64,000 bases of DNA, taken from Haliclona indistincta. Lineage: Eukaryota > Porifera > Demospongiae > Haplosclerida > Chalinidae. The stretch covers positions 1,792,631 to 1,856,630 of the forward strand of contig OZ024790.1 of NCBI GenBank assembly GCA_964017065.1, written 5' to 3'. Positions within the stretch are counted from its first letter, which is position 1; every line of letters begins with the position of its first letter. The notes below the pieces were generated by a model. The model had not been told where the DNA came from, did not search any database, and was given only the letters and a program-made list of their open reading frames with translations. Position numbers and translations under genes: made by a program. Positions 52,801 to 60,755 of the stretch are shown in pieces.

Positions 52801-55800
52801 TCATCACAGTCTGCATGCATTGTATTATGTCCCAAAACAGCATAGGATAGTCCGAGAGACAAGCAAACAATCTTCGTCCTAACACAACAATGTGTTGATT
52901 GTACAGCCAGCTTCACCAGATTATGAACGTGAACATTCCATAGGTTTGGAGCTGTAGACCTTCTCTAAATCAAAGTACTAGACACACCTCCAGTAGGGTT
53001 GAGCATTGAACACAGTGGTTTGGGTTTATACGCCATGTTGCTGTAATAATGAAGCACCAAAGATGCAGACGTCTTGCATGATTGCATACTGCACACTGGA
53101 CATGCTTTGACAGCAGACAGCAACTACAGCTATTCCATCAGCAGATGATGATTGTTTATAAAGTACAATGCAAGCTATTGATACAAGCTGGCAAAAATAA
53201 CAGAAGCCAATAGTATGCTACCACAGTGTAATAATTAGCTGGGCATGCAGAAAGGCAAGCACACTGCCATGCTTGAAGCAGCCTTTTTGCTGAATTTTAT
53301 CCGGATCAGCCACGCTATCCTGTAGTCCAGATCAAACCTACAATCTGCTAGCCAGTTAACCATGGACACATTCGACTTCGGAGAAGTCCAGATCGCCAGC
53401 AACGGTAAACAAAGTAAGCAAATCACGCCATAACTCACAAACAAAGCTTTAATTCAAAAATCTAATACCATCAAGTTCAGACAGACACAGTATGCCTCGT
53501 GGCTCCGCCCACTGAGGCATAATAATAATAGAAGGTGCATACCACACATTTATCACCAATGCCTCTAACTTGATGCTGTCTGGTTTACTGTCTGGTTCAC
53601 ATGATAACTATTTTTAAGAATCAACTGCAAATTATTATGTAACCATCAAAACTGTCACATCGAGTTACAGCTCTCACAAAGAAACAGAGTATTTCGTACA
53701 GTAGAGTTACACGAGGCAAACAATAACTAAACTAGACTATGCTCTGAGCCTGTACTCCAAATACAAATATGTCCATACAGAGGCATACTAGGTTACACAA
53801 CTGTCACAAATAATAATGGTGAAAAGAAATACAGTGAAAGAGAACATTCCGAATAAAATGGGGACTCCTTTTCGTTTATGGAAACGCATTAAGCTAGCTA
53901 GGTTTTAATAAACTTTTTGTAAACATAAACATTCAATCCCATATCCTGTATGGTAAGTGCTACTGATGATTTTTTCTGATAATAATAGCTGTTTGGTTCA
54001 AAACTGATTACTTGCACAATGTAAAGACAACGAAAACTTATTATAAAGAGATAAAGATAACTACTATCCACAGAGCACAGTGTGTATGGTAATCACAGCA
54101 ACATGCTACTTAGCATAATGTGACGTTGATAAGGATTTGGTTAAGTTGAAAATAGTTCTTTCGTGTTGTTTACATACCACAGCGCAACTTTCCTTTTGAG
54201 TTCAAAGCATATTGACACTGTTTGAAGTATATGGAGAACCAGTGACAACTTTGATGTTAAGCTGACAAGAATATCCATTTTCCTTTACACATTTTAGTTT
54301 CGATTTGTCATTGAGCAAACCAAACATAACATTGTAACAATACTAACACACACATGTAGTAATCACCAGATTATTACATGATGTACTTATTATTGTGACT
54401 TACCTGAAGGCAACACTATTTGAACAATACATACATACATACATACATACATACATACATACATACATACATACATACATACACACATACATACATACAT
54501 ACCTACATACATACACACATGTTATATCGTACACTGACAAATAAATACACAGTATGTGACAAAAGTAACTAGACACTAGCCGCAACAACACTCAGTGAGT
54601 GAGCACATCACAATTTATTTGAAAGCGCTGCACTTATAAACTGGCTTCTAATCGTACGTATGTGTACAATTTTATTGGAAAGCGTTAAACATGTGAACTG
54701 GCTTGTAATCATGCAAGTTACGAACACAAATTAGAGAGACTTGTAATACACCCTCAGGCTATGTAGAGAAATAGTATGTTGCATGCTCAGGCTAGGCAGA
54801 GAAATAGTATGCTATGTTACATGCTCAGGCTAGGCAGAGAAATAGTATGCTATGTTACAAGCTCAGGCTAGGTAGAGAAATAGTATGCTATGTTACATGC
54901 TCAGGCTAGGTAGAGAAATAGTATGCTATGTTACATGCTCAGGCTAGGTAGAGAAATAGTATGCTATGTTACATGCTCAGGCTAGGCAGAGAAATAGTAT
55001 GCTATGTTACATGCTCAGACTAGGTAGAGAAATAGTATGCTATGTTACATGCTCAGGCTAGGCAGAGAAATAGTATGCTATGTTACATGCTCAGGCTAGG
55101 TAGAGAAATAGTATGCTATGTTACAAGCTCAGGCTAGGCAGAGAAATAGTATGCTATGTTACATGCTCAGGCTAGGCAGAGAAATAGTATGCTATGTTAC
55201 ATGCTCAGGCTAGGCAGAGAAATAGTATGCTATGTTACATGCTCAGGTTAGGCAGAGAAATAGTATGCTATGTTACATGCTCAGGCTAGGTAGAGAAATA
55301 GTATGCTATGTTACAAGCTCAGGCTAGGCAGAGAAATAGTATGCTATGTTACATGCTCAGGCTAGGCAGAGAAATAGTATGCTATGTTACATGCTCAGGC
55401 TAGGCAGAGAAATAGTATGCTATGTTACATGCTCAGGCTAGGTAGAGAAATAGTATGCTATGTTACATGCTCAGGCTAGGTAGAGGAATAGTATGCTATG
55501 TTACATGCTCAGGCTAGGTAGAGAAATAGTATGCTATGTTACATGCTCAGGCTAGGTAGAGGAATAGTATGCTATGTTACATGCTCAGGCTAGGTAGAGA
55601 AATAGTATGCTATGTTACATGCTCAGGCTAGGTAGAGAAATAGTATGCTATGTTACATGCTCAGGCTAGGTAGAGAAATAGTATGCTATGTTACATGCTC
55701 AGGCTAGGTAGAGAAATAGTATGCTATGTTACATGCTCAGGCTAGGTAGAGGAATAGTATGCTATGTTACATGCTCAGGCTAGGCAGAGAAATAGTATGC

Positions 55801-58800
55801 TATGTTACATGCTCAGGCTAGGTAGAGAAATAGTATGCTATGTTACAAGCTCAGGCTAGGCAGAGAAATAGTATGCTATGTTACATGCTCAGACTAGGCA
55901 GAGAAATAGTATGCTATGTTACATGCTCAGGCTAGGCAGAGAAATAGTATGCTATGTTACATGCTCAGGCTAGGTAGAGAAATAGTATGCTATGTTACAT
56001 GCTCAGGCTAGGTAGAGAAATAGTATGCTATGTTACATGCTCAGGCTAGGTAGAGAAATAGTATGCTATGTTACAAGCTCAGGTTAGGCAGAGAAATAGT
56101 ATGCTATGTTACATGCTCAGGTTAGGCAGAGAAATAGTATGCTATGTTACATGCTCAGGCTAGGCAGAGAAATAGTATGCTATGTTACAAGCTCAGGCTA
56201 GGTAGAGAAATAGTATGCTATGTTACATGCTCAGGCTAGGTAGAGAAATAGTATGCTATGTTACATGCTCAGGCTAGGTAGAGAAATAGTATGCTATGTT
56301 ACAAGGTCAGGCTAGGCAGAGAAATAGTATGCTATGTTACATGCTCAGACTAGGTAGAGAAATAGTATGCTATGTTACATGCTCAGGCTAGGTAGAGAAA
56401 TAGTATGCTATGTTACATGCTCAGACTAGGTAGAGAAATAGTATGCTATGTTACATGCTCAGGCTAGGTAGAGAAATAGTATGCTATGTTACAAGCTCAG
56501 GCTAGGTAGAGAAATAGTATGCTATGTTACATGCTCAGGCTAGGTAGAGAAATAGTATGCTATGTTACATGCTCAGGCTAGGTAGAGAAATAGTATGCAA
56601 AGTTACATGCTCAGACTAGGTAGAGAAATAGTATGCTATGTTACATGCTCAGGCTAGGTAGAGAAATAGTATGCTATGTTACATGCTCAGGCTAGGCAGA
56701 GAAATAGTATGCTATGTTACAAGCTCAGGCTAGGTAGAGAAATAGTATGCTATGTTACATGCTCAGGCTAGGTAGAGAAATAGTATGCTATGTTACATGC
56801 TCAGGCTAGGTAGAGAAATAGTATGCTATGTTGCATGCTCAGGCTAGGTAGAGAAATAGTATGCTATGTTACATGCTCAGGCTAGGTAGAGAAATAGTAT
56901 GCTATGTTACATGCTCAGGCTAGGTAGAGAAATAGTATGCTATGTTACATGCTCAGGCTAGGTAGAGAAATAGTATGCTATGTTGCATGCTCAGGCTAGG
57001 TAGAGAAATAGTATGCTATGTTACATGCTCAGGCTAGGTAGAGAAATAGTATGCTATGTTACATGCTCAGGCTAGGTAGAGAAATAGTATGCAAAGTTAC
57101 ATGCTCAGACTAGGTAGAGAAATAGTATGCTATGTTACATGCTCAGGCTAGGTAGAGAAATAGTATGCTATGTTGCATGCTCAGGCTAGGCAGAGAAATA
57201 GTATGCTATGTTACAAGCTCAGGCTAGGTAGAGAAATAGTATGCTATGTTACATGCTCAGGCTAGGTAGAGAAATAGTATGCTATGTTACATGCTCAGGC
57301 TAGGCAGAGAAATAGTATGCTATGTTACAAGCTCAGGCTAGGTAGAGAAATAGTATGCTATGTTACATGCTCAGGCTAGGCAGAGAAATAGTATGCTATG
57401 TTACATGCTCAGGCTAGACAGAGAAATAGTATGCTATGTTACAAGCTCAGGCTAGGCAGAGAATAGTATGCTATGTTACATGCTCAGGCTAGGCAGAGAA
57501 ATAGTATGCTATGTTACATGCTCAGGCTAGGTAGAGAAATAGTATGCTATGTTACATGCTCAGGCTAGACAGAGAAATAGTATGCTATGTTACAAGCTCA
57601 GGCTAGGCAGAGAATAGTATGCTATGTTACATGCTCAGGCTAGGCAGAGAAATAGTATGCTATGTTACAAGCTCAGGCTAGGCAGAGAAATAGTATGCTA
57701 TGTTACAAGCTCAGGCTAGGTAGAGAAATAGTATGCTATGTTACATGCTCAGGCTAGGTAGAGAAATAGTATGCAAAGTTACATGCTCAGACTAGGTAGA
57801 GAAATAGTATGCTATGTTACAAGCTCAGGCTAGGTAGAGAAATAGTATGCTATGTTACAAGCTCAGGCTAGGTAGAGAAATAGTATGCTGTGTTACAAGC
57901 TCAGGCTAGGCAGAGAAATAGTATGCTATGTTACATGCTCAGGCTAGGTAGAGAAATAGTATGCTATGTTACATGCTCAGGCTAGGCAGAGAAATAGTAT
58001 GCTATGTTACATGCTCAGGCTAGGTAGAGAAATAGTATGCTATGTTACATGCTCAGGCTAGGTAGAGAAATAGTATGCTATGTTACAAGCTCAGGCTAGG
58101 TAGAGAAATAGTATGCTATGTTACAAGCTCAGGCTAGGTAGAGAAATAGTATGCTATGTTACAAGCTCAGGCTAGGTAGAGAAATAGTATGCTATGTTAC
58201 AAGCTCAGGCTAGGTAGAGAAATAGTATGCTATGTTACAAGCTCAGGCTAGGTAGAGAAATAGTATGCTATGTTACAAGCTCAGGCTAGGTAGAGAAATA
58301 GTATGCTATGTTACATGCTCAGGCTAGGTAGAGAAATAGTATGCTATGTTACATGCTCAGGCTAGGTAGAGAAATAGTATGCTATGTTACATGCTCAGGC
58401 TAGGTAGAGAAATAGTATGCTATGTTACATGCTCAGGCTAGGTAGAGAAATAGTATGCTATGTTACATGCTCAGGCTAGGTAGAGAAATAGTATGCTATG
58501 TTACATGCTCAGGCTAGGTAGAGAAATAGTATGCTATGTTACATGCTCAGGCTAGGTAGAGAAATAGTATGCTATGTTACATGCTCAGGCTAGGTAGAGA
58601 AATAGTATGCTATGTTACAAGCTCAGGCTAGGCAGAGAAATAGTATGCTATGTTACAAGCTCAGGCTAGGTAGAGAAATAGTATGCTATGTTACATGCTC
58701 AGGCTAGGCAGAGAAATAGTATGCTATGTTACATGCTCAGACTAGGTAGAGAAATAGGTTACAACTTGGGCTAATGTACACAGAGTAGACTATTAGCAAT

Positions 58801-58968
58801 ATGTTGAGATACTATAACACATTTTTATTGATAGCAAAATCTAAACAGCTTTATCGTTCAACCGTTCATGCTCACGATTTGATTCAATATTGTACATTCT
58901 TTTTAGATATCATGTGCGCATACAATTTTAAAAATTATTTTAGTGCAAGTTACTTTTGTCATATACTG

Positions 58969-59045
<77 letters not shown>

Positions 59046-60032
59046 GCTGAGTATATATCTGTCCCACTGACCACCATGTGTGCTTGTCAAAGCCAACACA
59101 CCTGTCTACCCAGCCAGATATTGTACAAGCCTATTCCCGGAATCTGGACTAAGTCTAGACACCAGGAGTGACCACAGGTACTACTGTACTGTGCAGGTAC
59201 AGGCAGTCTCACAAGGACCTTGTGGTCCTGCACTGCAGGCAATGGTGAACCATTGATGCAGAGCCAGTGTACCAGTACAGCTGTTTCACTACTTCTTGCA
59301 ATCTAAAAGCGTCAACCGTAGAGCGTAAACCGCGTTCAAGCTGAATCACGCAAAGTAATAAGCCTAAGGCAAAGTAATAAACCTAAGGCAAAGTAATAAA
59401 CCTAAGGCAAAGTAATAAACCTAAGGCAAAGTAATAAACCTAAGGCAAAGTAATAAACCTAAGGCAAAGTAATAAACCTAAGGCAAAGTAATAAACCTAA
59501 GGCAAAGTAATAAACCTAAGGCAAAGTAATAAACCTAAGGCAAAGTAATAAACCTAAGGCAAAGTAATAAACCTAAGGCAAAGTAATAAACCTAAGGCAA
59601 AGTAATAAACAAGTCACAGATCATGCTTTATGCTTTTTGGCTGTTGCAAGATGTAATAAAACTGCTGTATACTGACTGGTATCACCAACTGCTAACCAGT
59701 TCTCCTCAGAACAGGAGCACTGACTGTGAGAAGGTCATCCATTAGTGGTCAAATGGGAAGAACCAGTTGTTAACCCAACACAATGAGTCCATGTACACAA
59801 TCATTGAACACATGACAATACCATACATGTACAAGCAGCCATGTAGTCTCACCTCTGTTTCCATCTTCATCACATGTTCATCCCTTTCTTGTTCGAATTT
59901 CTCTTTCAGCTTCTTCTTTAGTTCCAATGCTCGTTCGAATGCAGGATTAAGTAGCTTGTTCACTCTAGTCTTGTCAGCAGGAGTGACCTTGGAATACCCA
60001 GGGTGCTTTGGCAGTTTCTCCACAAATAAACT

Positions 60033-60088
<56 letters not shown>

Positions 60089-60604
60089 GTGTGCGTGTGT
60101 GAGAGAGAAAGAACAAAAAGTAAATAACTAGTCGATCATACTACTCTGTCACATCCAAAACAACCTCAGATTTACTGATAAAGCAAATTCAAGACACCAA
60201 ACACATGACACTAGCAGGTCATAAACATAAAAATCACAAAACATAAGTGGACAGGCACAAAGTAATGAGACGTCTACAGTAAACGCGGACACCACGAAGA
60301 TTGAAAAAACAAGATGAGACTCACGTGGCAAACTTGTTGTACAAAACAAAGGCTTGTTCCCACTGTCCCTCAGCATAATACGTTCTAGCCTGCAGTAGAG
60401 AGAGAGAGAAAGAAAGGCGGTTAAACATGGGTACAAGAAAGAAAAACTAGTACACGAACTGACCATTTTCTCCATTTGAGGACCACTTCTGTAATAACGA
60501 AGAGCGGGTATCTTTGCGTCGACCACCACAGAGCTCCCCGCATTGCTCAACATGCGCACCCGGCCAGCCGGGTCGAGCAAGTGTTCTTCGGGGACGATGG
60601 ACAT
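18965..60604 (-). CDS. STAMBP: AMSH/STAM-binding protein, JAMM deubiquitinase, 11-12 exons over 41.6 kb
   Basis: Zn-dependent K63-ubiquitin-specific protease acting with STAM and ESCRT-0 on endosomes. Exons on the minus strand: 60604-60464, 60389-60325, 60030-59853, 46314-46218, 45853-45654, 44018-43409, (43341-43255), 42741-42620, 40500-40363, 30252-30140, 21355-21249, 18999-18965. All phases join; product 601 aa, or 630 with the bracketed exon. Residues 1-125 are the USP8_dimer/MIT-like domain ([17 protein letters not shown]); 129-155 a charged coiled coil; 162-430 disordered, with PPAY, PSAP, an acidic run and YGAPPPAP repeats; 414-422 PEVNRGTKP, the STAM SH3-binding motif; 432-601 the JAMM domain. 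E462, H517-x-H519, S527 and D530 form the catalytic set; [10 protein letters not shown] keeps the second Cys/His zinc site typical of AMSH. It ends VEIVDLR. The enzyme looks active. Vertebrate AMSH is about 424 aa, so the linker here is much longer. Confidence 0.95.
20885..21062. repeat. 30-bp tandem array (6 units)
   Basis: Unit ACAACTAGTTATTAAATTGA plus ACTGGAAAA, repeating every 30 bp. STAMBP intron 10. Confidence 0.9.
21249..21355 (-). CDS. STAMBP: STAMBP exon 10
   Basis: It encodes [20 protein letters not shown], then [17 protein letters not shown]-x5-H-x-H is the structural zinc site of AMSH. Donor gttggt at 21248 is chosen because it alone keeps frame with the last exon. Confidence 0.92.
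21495..21665. repeat. Diverged relatives of the 58-bp repeat
   Basis: Three worn units with CACCTGTGCACTAAG and GGGTCACTGGTAGAGCCAGG, in the intron between STAMBP exons 9 and 10. Confidence 0.65.
21760..25570. other. STAMBP intron 9, 3' half
   Basis: Mostly unique AT-rich DNA. A short duplication AGAGGCATT...GAGCCCCAGGCTACTAG lies at 22220-22310. No exon-like match to AMSH or another gene was found on either strand. Confidence 0.45.
25580..25743. mobile_element. TA-flanked MITE, 164 bp, copy 2
   Basis: Same family as 3651-3811: CAGTGGGACCCCTCTTAGCA...CCTTAGAGGGGCTCCACTG between TA dinucleotides. Confidence 0.8.
25820..25890. repeat. GT microsatellite
   Basis: About 30 GT units with few interruptions. 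Confidence 0.95.
27155..27585 (-). repeat. 67-bp minisatellite array 5 (about 6.5 units)
   Basis: Minus orientation, STAMBP intron 9. Confidence 0.92.
28229..28672. repeat. 25/29-bp tandem array (about 17 units)
   Basis: Unit ACCATGCTATTAGCTGTCTA plus GAAGA, with an optional extra AAGA. Variants CATG and CAGG alternate in part of the array. Confidence 0.92.
29818..30095. repeat. 46-bp tandem array, site 1 (6 units)
   Basis: Unit AGCACACACGACCAGGCTGT, GCTGCTACCATAAGCTACTG, GGATCA. It ends 45 bp before STAMBP exon 9. Confidence 0.93.
30140..30252 (-). CDS. STAMBP: STAMBP exon 9 (JAMM catalytic core)
   Basis: It encodes [20 protein letters not shown], then [17 protein letters not shown]. Supplies His, Ser and Asp of the JAMM motif. 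Acceptor cccacag, donor gttagt; it was found by translating the minus strand, since no long frame covers it. Confidence 0.93.
31016..31800. other. STAMBP intron 8, no feature seen
   Basis: Unique sequence with unconvincing short frames. Confidence 0.4.
31808..31970. mobile_element. Foldback element, 163 bp
   Basis: Arms AGTTAAAGCACAGTTGATCG...CGGTTGGAGTGCTGTATGG in inverted order; each arm also repeats GTGCTGTATGGAAGTTAAAG. Target duplication unclear. Confidence 0.6.
31971..33720. other. STAMBP intron 8, no feature seen
   Basis: Apparently unique DNA. There is a small cluster of ATGCATGC-like words at 32930-33060. Confidence 0.4.
33725..34345 (+). repeat. 67-bp minisatellite array 6 (about 9 units)
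   Basis: Plus orientation, STAMBP intron 8. Confidence 0.92.
34635..34940 (+). repeat. 67-bp minisatellite array 7 (about 4.5 units)
   Basis: Plus orientation, 290 bp after array 6, separated by unique sequence. Confidence 0.9.
35609..35890. repeat. 46-bp tandem array, site 2 (6 units)
   Basis: Same unit and orientation as 29818-30095, 5.5 kb away in the adjacent intron (intron 8). Confidence 0.93.
36110..36703 (+). repeat. 67-bp minisatellite array 8 (about 8 units)
   Basis: Plus orientation. Decayed units lie at the left edge (36110-36190). Confidence 0.9.
36704..39300. other. STAMBP intron 8, mostly unique
   Basis: Contains a short GGATGGATA run near 37585-37610 and an approximate direct duplication at about 37500 and 37680. 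No gene seen. Confidence 0.4.
39345..39600. repeat. About 34-bp tandem array (AATAAATTTGGAGTGACTAT)
   Basis: Alternating AATAAATTTGGAGTGAC and TATAAATTTAGAGCGAG half-units, related to each other. Confidence 0.85.
39925..40275. repeat. 77-bp tandem array (about 4.5 units)
   Basis: Unit begins GTAGGAAACAGAGACACAGC and contains TCGTACCCATACCAAACTGG. It ends about 90 bp before STAMBP exon 8. Confidence 0.9.
40363..40500 (-). CDS. STAMBP: STAMBP exon 8 (JAMM domain)
   Basis: 46 codons, [20 protein letters not shown] to DLITLGWIH. The last His is the first metal ligand of HxHP. Phase 0 at both ends. Confidence 0.95.
40540..40790. repeat. GTGA/GT microsatellite upstream of STAMBP exon 8
   Basis: GAGT repeats with an inner GT run. 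On the coding strand it reads CACTCACT just before the polypyrimidine tract. Confidence 0.95.
41801..41979. mobile_element. TA-flanked foldback MITE, 179 bp
   Basis: Left end CAATCGATATCAGTCGCGTT and right end complementary to CAGTTGATTTCAGTTGCGTT. The arms continue through TTGAACATG and AAGATCCAC. TA at both sides. Confidence 0.7.
42362..42617. repeat. GTGA microsatellite abutting the STAMBP exon 7 donor
   Basis: About 255 bp of GTGA units with GTGG/GCGA/GTAG variants, starting three bases after the exon. Confidence 0.95.
42620..42741 (-). CDS. STAMBP: STAMBP exon 7 (start of JAMM domain)
   Basis: It encodes [20 protein letters not shown] and [14 protein letters not shown]; the Glu of VETCGI is the JAMM catalytic acid. 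The donor gtgagt runs straight into a GTGA-type microsatellite. Confidence 0.94.
42955..43180. repeat. About 35-bp tandem array (about 6 units)
   Basis: Unit GGGCTCATAGTCAATTGTTA plus TACAGGGCTCATAAT, in the intron after STAMBP exon 6b. Confidence 0.9.
43224..43531. repeat. STAMBP: Tandem duplication that created STAMBP exon 6b
   Basis: Copies 43224-43374 (151 bp) and 43378-43531 (154 bp) are nearly identical. Each holds the 3' end of exon 6, its donor, and the start of the intron. Confidence 0.85.
43255..43341 (-). CDS. STAMBP: STAMBP duplicated exon 6b, likely alternative
   Basis: 87 nt, phase 1 at both ends, so it can be used or skipped without frame change. It copies the 3' end of exon 6: [20 protein letters not shown] onward. 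The 67-bp intron before it ends ctcctcccacag; its donor is gtacga. Both splice sites look sound, and no stop is present. Confidence 0.7.
43409..44018 (-). CDS. STAMBP: STAMBP exon 6 (acidic and YGAPPP-repeat linker, STAM-binding motif)
   Basis: 610 nt, from [13 protein letters not shown] to PVTSALTSL. It contains two acidic runs, four YGAPP units and near its end PEVNRGTKP. Donor gtatga. Confidence 0.88.
44390..45101. mobile_element. TTAA-flanked foldback MITE, 712 bp with about 297-bp arms
   Basis: Starts GGTGACGGGTAACAGTTCGC and ends with its complement; TTAA at 44386-44389 and 45102-45105. Arms 44390-44686 and 44805-45101 are almost perfectly complementary, with a 118-bp centre. Identical frames on both strands are a result of the palindrome. 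The ends resemble the GGTGGCGGTG elements at 118-1287. Confidence 0.85.
45241..45485. mobile_element. MITE family N, copy 2, 245 bp
   Basis: Ends GTGAACGGATTTGAG and CTCAAATCCGCTCAC, extending inward through GGGGTCACTTCG and TGCAATTTTTGA. Homologous to the split copy at 104-1525. Confidence 0.75.
45654..45853 (-). CDS. STAMBP: STAMBP exon 5 (linker with PPxY and PSAP)
   Basis: Proline-rich linker ending [17 protein letters not shown] before donor gtgagc. Phase 1 in, 0 out. The exon is placed by phase continuity on both sides. Confidence 0.85.
46218..46314 (-). CDS. STAMBP: STAMBP exon 4 (coiled coil)
   Basis: It encodes [20 protein letters not shown], then [12 protein letters not shown], a charged helix as in vertebrate AMSH. 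Phase 0 in, phase 1 out (donor gtaaga). Confidence 0.88.
46384..46606. repeat. 36-bp tandem array (6 units)
   Basis: Unit ATTATGGATTGCTCAAGACA plus ACCAAAAATATTAGAA. Because 36 is a multiple of three, frames stay open across it; no gene is implied. Confidence 0.92.
46635..46775. repeat. Hairpin repeat, copy 1
   Basis: Contains CGTTGCTAAATAGCATCTGA...GGGCGCTATGGTAACG and the tail GCGTAGATCCGATTGGATGC. It matches copy 2 at 50918-51080 in the same orientation. Confidence 0.7.
47030..48590 (+). pseudogene. Decayed unknown coding fragments with repeated SSSSEELxxxSDWYSL-like segments
   Basis: Short exon-like pieces recur: [11 protein letters not shown] before a gtaagc; [36 protein letters not shown]; then twice [15 protein letters not shown] (48240-48380). 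GCGCAGCTGAAAAGAAGTC occurs at 47532 and 48022. The last piece, from [20 protein letters not shown], ends at 48561. I do not recognise the family. The pattern suggests repeated duplication of a small exon, now broken by stops. Confidence 0.4.
47758..47850. repeat. 13-bp tandem array (7 units of GGGTACTGTTTTA)
   Basis: Perfect repeats inside the decayed region. Not a telomere repeat. Confidence 0.9.
48599..49052 (+). pseudogene. Unknown two-exon coding fragment
   Basis: One frame reads [20 protein letters not shown] through [11 protein letters not shown] to KQVDALHG, then a donor gtaaat. An acceptor at 48876 (tttctttttag) joins [17 protein letters not shown] to the stop near 49052. Codon pattern and splice sites look gene-like. 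No upstream start is convincing and the product is not recognised. Confidence 0.4.
49086..49472 (+). CDS. Hypothetical protein or exon, unknown
   Basis: Open frame of 128 codons, most likely an exon starting after the acceptor-like tcttgtag at 49118 ([16 protein letters not shown]). It contains an acidic stretch [18 protein letters not shown] and ends [11 protein letters not shown]. No family recognised. It lies inside STAMBP intron 3 on the opposite strand and may belong with the fragment at 48599-49052. Confidence 0.4.
   Translation: MSYIRNLSLVGDLLLTGDLSKDSFVILANSELDEPDESCSPRYLDDYCFGCIEGKIHTSQSDSQIQLQLQANMVLSTVEQLKHHVKQGIPMQEILSLKTITTHGIAVCATDRNNLLLRLTADFTISNR
49600..49750 (+). repeat. Local duplicate, copy 1 ([16 protein letters not shown] segment)
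   Basis: From ACCATGGCTTTTGACGAGAA to ACATTGTAATAGGGT. It matches 51310-51600 except that the MITE there is absent. Copy 1 keeps an open start, [20 protein letters not shown]; copy 2 is frameshifted. Confidence 0.65.
50020..50400 (+). pseudogene. Unknown coding fragment
   Basis: Overlapping frames [20 protein letters not shown] and [20 protein letters not shown], the latter continuing to [20 protein letters not shown] before a stop. No family recognised. Confidence 0.3.
50440..50735 (+). pseudogene. Coiled-coil fragment, retroelement-like, frameshifted
   Basis: One frame reads [20 protein letters not shown], then a second frame [20 protein letters not shown] and [20 protein letters not shown] to a stop. 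KGNEEQxxFNxKV-like segments precede tyrosine-recombinase proteins in marine invertebrates as I recall; assignment is tentative. Confidence 0.35.
50918..51080. repeat. Hairpin repeat, copy 2
   Basis: AGAAGCCCGAGGGCCGTTGC...TAGCGTCC pairs with GGACGCTATGGCAAC...GGACTTCT. Followed by GATCCGATTGGATGCACTGT and AACAGCAAACAGAAACAACG, as in copy 1, 4.28 kb away. Confidence 0.75.
51139..51294 (+). CDS. Small open frame of 51 codons, unknown
   Basis: [20 protein letters not shown] to a TAA. It follows the second hairpin repeat by about 60 bp, as a first exon behind a promoter might. Function unknown. Confidence 0.3.
   Translation: MDDYISDAQFVEALETFEDMYTPTCFISSGLCPSGPPVMSTASSASKTVII
51396..51554. mobile_element. 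TA-flanked foldback MITE, 159 bp, with empty-site copy nearby
   Basis: Ends CAGCAGTTTGAAGAGATCTT and, complemented, CAGCTGTTTAAAGAGATCTT; the arms continue through ACATTGACCAATCGAACACG. TA on both sides. The related stretch at 49695-49745 lacks it. Confidence 0.8.
52130..52700 (+). pseudogene. DIRS/gag-like retroelement fragment with CCHC zinc knuckle
   Basis: GC-rich compared with the surrounding intron. One frame contains [14 protein letters not shown], an exact C-x2-C-x4-H-x4-C knuckle, followed by ALASLE. A later frame starts [20 protein letters not shown]. Stops separate the parts. This is compatible with the end of a gag ORF and the start of a second ORF of a retroelement. Confidence 0.45.
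52701..54420. other. STAMBP intron 3, no gene seen
   Basis: Unique-looking AT-rich sequence without recognisable exon or repeat. Confidence 0.4.
54428..54518. repeat. CATA microsatellite
   Basis: About 22 units of ACAT with few interruptions. Confidence 0.95.
54751..58757. repeat. 38-bp satellite-like array (about 105 units, 4.0 kb)
   Basis: Unit TATGCTATGTTACATGCTCA plus GGCTAGGTAGAGAAATAG. Units differ mainly at two sites (GGTAG/GGCAG, ACATG/ACAAG), with rarer GACTAGG, GCAAAG and one-base-deleted forms. It fills nearly a third of STAMBP intron 3. Confidence 0.96.
58973..59044. repeat. CA microsatellite
   Basis: About 36 CA units. Confidence 0.96.
59353..59612. repeat. 19-bp tandem array (about 14 units)
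   Basis: Unit GCAAAGTAATAAACCTAAG, virtually perfect. Confidence 0.95.
59853..60030 (-). CDS. STAMBP: STAMBP exon 3
   Basis: Starts [15 protein letters not shown] and ends HVMKMETE. The acceptor (cttag) directly ends a CA microsatellite on the coding strand. The following intron is 13.5 kb. Confidence 0.93.
60034..60102. repeat. GT microsatellite at the STAMBP exon 3 acceptor
   Basis: About 34 GT units. On the coding strand the CA run ends in cttag, the acceptor. Confidence 0.95.
60325..60389 (-). CDS. STAMBP: STAMBP exon 2
   Basis: It encodes [20 protein letters not shown], the helical repeat of the USP8_dimer domain. Acceptor ctgcag, donor gtgagt, ends in phase 2. Confidence 0.93.
60464..60604 (-). 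CDS. STAMBP: STAMBP exon 1 (start of USP8_dimer domain)
   Basis: 47 codons from [10 protein letters not shown] to GPQMEKM, donor gtcagt. The ATG sits in GCCATGT. The frame is open 51 bp further upstream to an ATG at 60655, but MSIV fits the length of other AMSH N termini. Confidence 0.88.
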
Positions 60605-60755
60605 GGCGGTCGAGTCCACCTGGCGCGAAAAGAGAGAACTGAACACAAAGCACAAGGTCCGGCTAGTTCCAATATAATGGTGATGACAGGGTTAAATATC
60701 ACGTGCTCCTTGCTATGGAGCGTTATCAGTGTCAAAATTGGGTACAGCGCACTTT

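Noticed and set aside
54751..58757. Possible CRISPR-like array
   Set aside because: No unique spacers; it is a direct 38-bp tandem repeat in eukaryotic DNA.
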